7,614 nt of DNA from Pseudomonadota bacterium (GTDB lineage: Bacteria > Pseudomonadota > Gammaproteobacteria > Steroidobacterales > Woeseiaceae): positions 1 through 7,614 of the forward strand of contig JADFKA010000080.1 in assembly GCA_022565135.1 (NCBI GenBank), written 5' to 3'. How positions within the stretch are numbered: the first letter of the stretch is position 1; each line of letters begins with the position of its first letter. Under the pieces are notes generated by a model. The model was not told where the DNA came from. It saw only the letters and a program-made list of their open reading frames with translations, and made no database searches. The position numbers and the translations under genes are program-made. Below are positions 5,104-7,614 of the stretch, one piece after another.

Positions 5104-6453
5104 GCCAAAGCGATCGAGCTGCCTGGATACGAATAATCCAAATTTCAGATAGCTCATGCGTAATGCGGGAAATGGATATTTCCTGCTAAGACCGCGGATG
5201 ATGGCCGGGAGTCCTTCGGGCTCTCGGCCTTTTCCGATCCAGTCGGCCAACTGCTTGCCCACCCACGTTGCCGTATCCACGCCGTTGCCGTGATAACCAA
5301 AGCCGAAGAAAATGCTGCCATCGTCATCTAGCCGACCGATTGACGGGCACATCGTCGCAGTCATGCAAATCAGCCCATGCCATCGGTAGTCGATGTCAAC
5401 ATGCCGCCAGTGGGGCCAGACTTGCCGCAACGTCTGTTTAAGTTGCATATAGGTCTGTTGTTCGCCCGTGGGCGTGCCGCGAACGTCACCACGGCCGCCA
5501 AACAGGAAGCGGTTATCGGGCAACACGCGAAAATAGTTGAGAATCCGACGTGAGTTGATCGCAGGATTTTCGGTGCTCCAGCGATGCGCAGCCAGTTCAT
5601 CTCCGGTCAATGGACGCGTCACTATAATTGCGCTAATCACGGGAATCGTTCGCCCGAAGAATTCGGATCGCAGTTGTTCCTGTATAAATCCGTTGCAGGC
5701 GAAAATGACCTTGTGTGCCGTCAGGGTGCCGCCCTGCGTGCTTAGCCGGTGTCGGCCGTCGTCATCCTTTGACCACTCGATGACCTGGCTGTGCGAATGC
5801 AGTCTCGCACCGTGGCGGTTGGCAGCGCCCGCGAGCCCGAGACAGTAACGCAAAGGATGCAGACCGAATGCCGGCCTGGTAATCAGCGCCCCGTATTGTT
5901 CGGTTGAGTCATAGTAGCGCTCGCGACATTCCTCAGCCGACACTATTTCAGCTTGCAGACCGAGCTTGTTCGTGAGCAGTTCGAAATCATTCTGCAAACG
6001 CTTAAACGCTTTCGGTGTGTGCGCCACCTCGACTTCAGCACGGCCGTAGGCTTGGAATTCGATGCCCTCGTCTGCGGCCAGATCCCGGACGAGCTCGACG
6101 GCAGCCACCTGTGACGCATAGTATTCGCGCACTTTATCCAGACCGAACATGCGCACCAGGTCCTGCCTGTGTACACCGGTGCCGCCCACGCAACAAAATC
6201 CGCCATTGCGACCGGATGCCCCCCAACCGATGTGACCTGCCTCGAGGACACGGACATCAATATCGTACTCGCGAGCCAGGTGCAGGGCGGCCGAAAGTCC
6301 TGTGTAGCCGCCGCCGATGATGGCGACATCACAGGATTCATTATTATCGAGTGGCGCGTCGTCAAAATGACTGCGGCCCGCTGTCGCCTCCCAGTAACTG
6401 GGCTGCGGCGACTCGAACCGGTACATATTGTCGTCAAACAAGCGTCTCGGCAT
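5101..6453 (-). CDS. FAD-dependent amine/amino-acid oxidoreductase (DAO family, PuuB/OrdL-like)
   Basis: A 450-residue flavoprotein of the D-amino-acid-oxidase fold (PF01266). Close relatives such as E. coli PuuB (gamma-glutamylputrescine oxidase, 426 aa) oxidise a C-N bond, giving an imine or aldehyde and H2O2. Seen: the FAD-binding Rossmann segment CDVAIIGGGYTGLSAALHLA (41-60) with E71 as the ribose-binding acid, GASGRNGG (78-85), a C-terminal second FAD contact (DIDYRWHG, then MCPSIGRLDDDGSIFFGFGY and HGNGVD), and the SYWEATAG N-terminal signature. The start at 6453 has AGGAG six bases upstream. A further 46 in-frame residues to 6591 would overlap the upstream decarboxylase, are very polar and lack homology character. 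Eleven bases separate it from the upstream gene stop, so the two form an operon. It probably oxidises the amine made by that decarboxylase (inference); the substrate is unknown. Confidence 0.9.
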   Translation of the reverse strand: MPRRLFDDNMYRFESPQPSYWEATAGRSHFDDAPLDNNESCDVAIIGGGYTGLSAALHLAREYDIDVRVLEAGHIGWGASGRNGGFCCVGGTGVHRQDLVRMFGLDKVREYYASQVAAVELVRDLAADEGIEFQAYGRAEVEVAHTPKAFKRLQNDFELLTNKLGLQAEIVSAEECRERYYDSTEQYGALITRPAFGLHPLRYCLGLAGAANRHGARLHSHSQVIEWSKDDDGRHRLSTQGGTLTAHKVIFACNGFIQEQLRSEFFGRTIPVISAIIVTRPLTGDELAAHRWSTENPAINSRRILNYFRVLPDNRFLFGGRGDVRGTPTGEQQTYMQLKQTLRQVWPHWRHVDIDYRWHGLICMTATMCPSIGRLDDDGSIFFGFGYHGNGVDTATWVGKQLADWIGKGREPEGLPAIIRGLSRKYPFPALRMSYLKFGLFVSRQLDRFG

Positions 6454-6459
6454 CGTTTG

Positions 6460-6464
6460 CTCCT
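6460..6464 (-). promoter_or_regulatory. Ribosome-binding site AGGAG fixing the start of the FAD oxidoreductase
   Basis: On the minus strand the decarboxylase stop TAG (6467-6465) runs straight into AGGAG (6464-6460), six bases before the ATG at 6453. This supports the 450-residue start over the upstream in-frame ATG at 6591 and points to coupled translation. Confidence 0.8.
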
Positions 6465-7614
6465 CTAAATCGTCCGACTCGCGATCGCGGTCATGGCTTT
6501 CAGACTCACCTCGACGTCGGCGTCCGTAGTCGACCAGTTGCAGATGCTTATGCGCATGGCCGTCTTGCCCTGCCAGACCGTCACGCCACACCAGCAGGTT
6601 CCGTCTCGCTGAATTTCGTCGATGATACGCCGGGTTGTTGCATCGTCGCCAAATGCAACGAGAACTTGGTTCAACACAACATCATTGAGGATCTCAAAAC
6701 CTGCGTCAGTGAAACCTGCCGCAAATCGACGCGCGTGGCGACAGCAGCGGTCGACCAGCTCAACAAGTCCGCTGCGACCCAGTGATCGCAATGCGGCCCA
6801 CACATCGACACCGCGGGCGCGCCGCGACAGTTCCGGCGTATAGTCAGATGGATTGCGATACTCCGATTCAGTTAACAGGTATTCGGCTGTGATTGACATC
6901 GCCGCCTTCAGGTCCTCTGCCCGCCGGACGAATGCAAGACCGCTGTCATAGGGAACGTTCAACCACTTGTGCGCATCGGTGGCCCACGAATCGGCCTGAC
7001 CAACGCCCTCAGTCAGATGCCGGTATTGCGGCGATACGGCGGCCCATAGCCCGAATGCACCATCCACATGCACCCAGGCGCCGGCAGGTCTGACAGCGGC
7101 ACAGATCTCACCGATCGGATCGAATGCACCTGTATTCACGTTACCTGCCTGGGTGCAGACGATCGTTGGTCCCTCGACAGCCGGTATCTGCGACACAATG
7201 ATGCGTCCCTGGCCATCCACCGGCATTCGCACGACGCGATTACGACCCAGTCCGAGCAAGCCCAGGGATTTGGTCAATGTCGGGTGAGCTTCCTCGCCGA
7301 CCAGCACACTAATTGGCGGCGAGCCAGTGAGACCGAGGCCCTCAACGTCCCAGCCGGCATCCATGCAAACGCGGTGTCGCGCTGCGGCGAGCGCCGTGAA
7401 ATTGGCTACAGTGGCGCCCGTTACAAATCCGGCCCCAGTTGCTTCGGGCAGTCCGAACAGGTCGATCATCCATTCGATCGCAACTTGCTCCAGCGTCGAT
7501 GCCGCCGGCGTTACTTCATGCAATCCGACGCACTGATCCCATGCTGCGGTCAGCCAGTTGGTTGCCAATGTCACCGGCAGGGACCCGCCGATGACGAATC
7601 CAAAATACCGCGGC
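6465..7614 (-). CDS. PLP-dependent group II amino-acid decarboxylase, N-terminus beyond the window
   Basis: Fold-type I PLP enzyme (PF00282 family: aromatic-L-amino-acid, tyrosine, glutamate or diaminobutyrate decarboxylases) that releases CO2 from an L-amino acid to give an amine. The last 382 residues are visible. Reading continues in frame to base 7613 with PRYFGFVIGGSLPV, typical sequence of this family, so the GTG at 7574 is not the start; about 80-100 residues are missing. Seen: the WDQ and SPAASTLEQV-like region (here TPAASTLEQVAIEWM), FVTGATVANFTALAAAR, EEAHPTLTKSLGLLGLG with the ring-stacking His, HVDGAFGLWA with the Asp that pairs with the pyridine nitrogen, and DAHKWLNVPYDSG with the Schiff-base Lys (codon 6968-6966). 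It is the upstream member of an operon with the FAD oxidoreductase. The substrate cannot be read from the motifs; databases often label such proteins aspartate aminotransferase family. Confidence 0.93.
   Translation of the reverse strand, partial: PRYFGFVIGGSLPVTLATNWLTAAWDQCVGLHEVTPAASTLEQVAIEWMIDLFGLPEATGAGFVTGATVANFTALAAARHRVCMDAGWDVEGLGLTGSPPISVLVGEEAHPTLTKSLGLLGLGRNRVVRMPVDGQGRIIVSQIPAVEGPTIVCTQAGNVNTGAFDPIGEICAAVRPAGAWVHVDGAFGLWAAVSPQYRHLTEGVGQADSWATDAHKWLNVPYDSGLAFVRRAEDLKAAMSITAEYLLTESEYRNPSDYTPELSRRARGVDVWAALRSLGRSGLVELVDRCCRHARRFAAGFTDAGFEILNDVVLNQVLVAFGDDATTRRIIDEIQRDGTCWCGVTVWQGKTAMRISICNWSTTDADVEVSLKAMTAIASRTI

Noticed and set aside
5943..6437. 164-codon minus-strand ORF
   Set aside because: It is a frame-shifted shadow within the FAD oxidoreductase gene, with Ser/Arg-rich nonsense composition.
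6454..6591. 46-residue N-terminal extension of the FAD oxidoreductase
   Set aside because: It overlaps the end of the decarboxylase gene in another frame, is highly charged, and the internal ATG at 6453 has AGGAG at ideal spacing.
7572..7574. GTG as the start of the decarboxylase
   Set aside because: The frame stays open to base 7613 and encodes typical decarboxylase sequence (PRYFGFVIGGSLPV), so the gene is partial.

Overview
The window reads as a compact chromosomal stretch of a Gram-negative proteobacterium, most likely a marine or hydrocarbon-associated gammaproteobacterium. The grounds are a SucA E1 subunit close to the enterobacterial type, an AlkB alkane hydroxylase close to the Pseudomonas putida type, a signal-peptide-bearing outer-membrane beta-barrel, and moderately GC-rich sequence. 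The genus cannot be fixed from this window. No rRNA, tRNA, CRISPR array, insertion sequence or phage gene was seen.

Layout. Positions 1-935 (minus) hold the N-terminal part of sucA (2-oxoglutarate dehydrogenase E1), cut by the window edge. It is missing from any list that requires a complete ORF. Upstream of it on the same strand is a small three-helix membrane protein of the DUF5658 type (1047-1514). A 371-base divergent intergenic region with a perfect 10-bp palindrome leads to an alkB-type alkane 1-monooxygenase (1886-3088, plus) and then a CPBP/CAAX-type intramembrane protease (3177-4001, plus).

The most interesting part is 3969-4440. Tail to tail with the CPBP gene, their stop codons abutting as TGATCA, is a 66-codon minus-strand gene. 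It has a textbook double-glycine leader and a Gly-rich core followed by an amphipathic helix, which looks like a class II microcin/bacteriocin precursor. Its perfect Shine-Dalgarno lies in the loop of a 7-bp RNA hairpin, and a perfect 8-bp GC-rich hairpin lies just beyond its stop. A divergent outer-membrane beta-barrel gene (4441-5100, plus) follows, preceded by a 9/10 match to the CRP half-site consensus.

Positions 5101-7614 (minus) hold a two-gene operon. A PLP-dependent group II amino-acid decarboxylase (N-terminus beyond the window) is followed after 11 bases by a PuuB/OrdL-like FAD-dependent oxidoreductase. Together they suggest amino acid to amine to aldehyde catabolism. The substrates are not readable from the sequence.

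Functionally the window mixes central metabolism (sucA), alkane oxidation (alkB, without rubredoxin in view), amine metabolism, and a putative peptide/CPBP pair that may be an undescribed microcin-and-immunity locus. That last idea is inference from motif and arrangement only.
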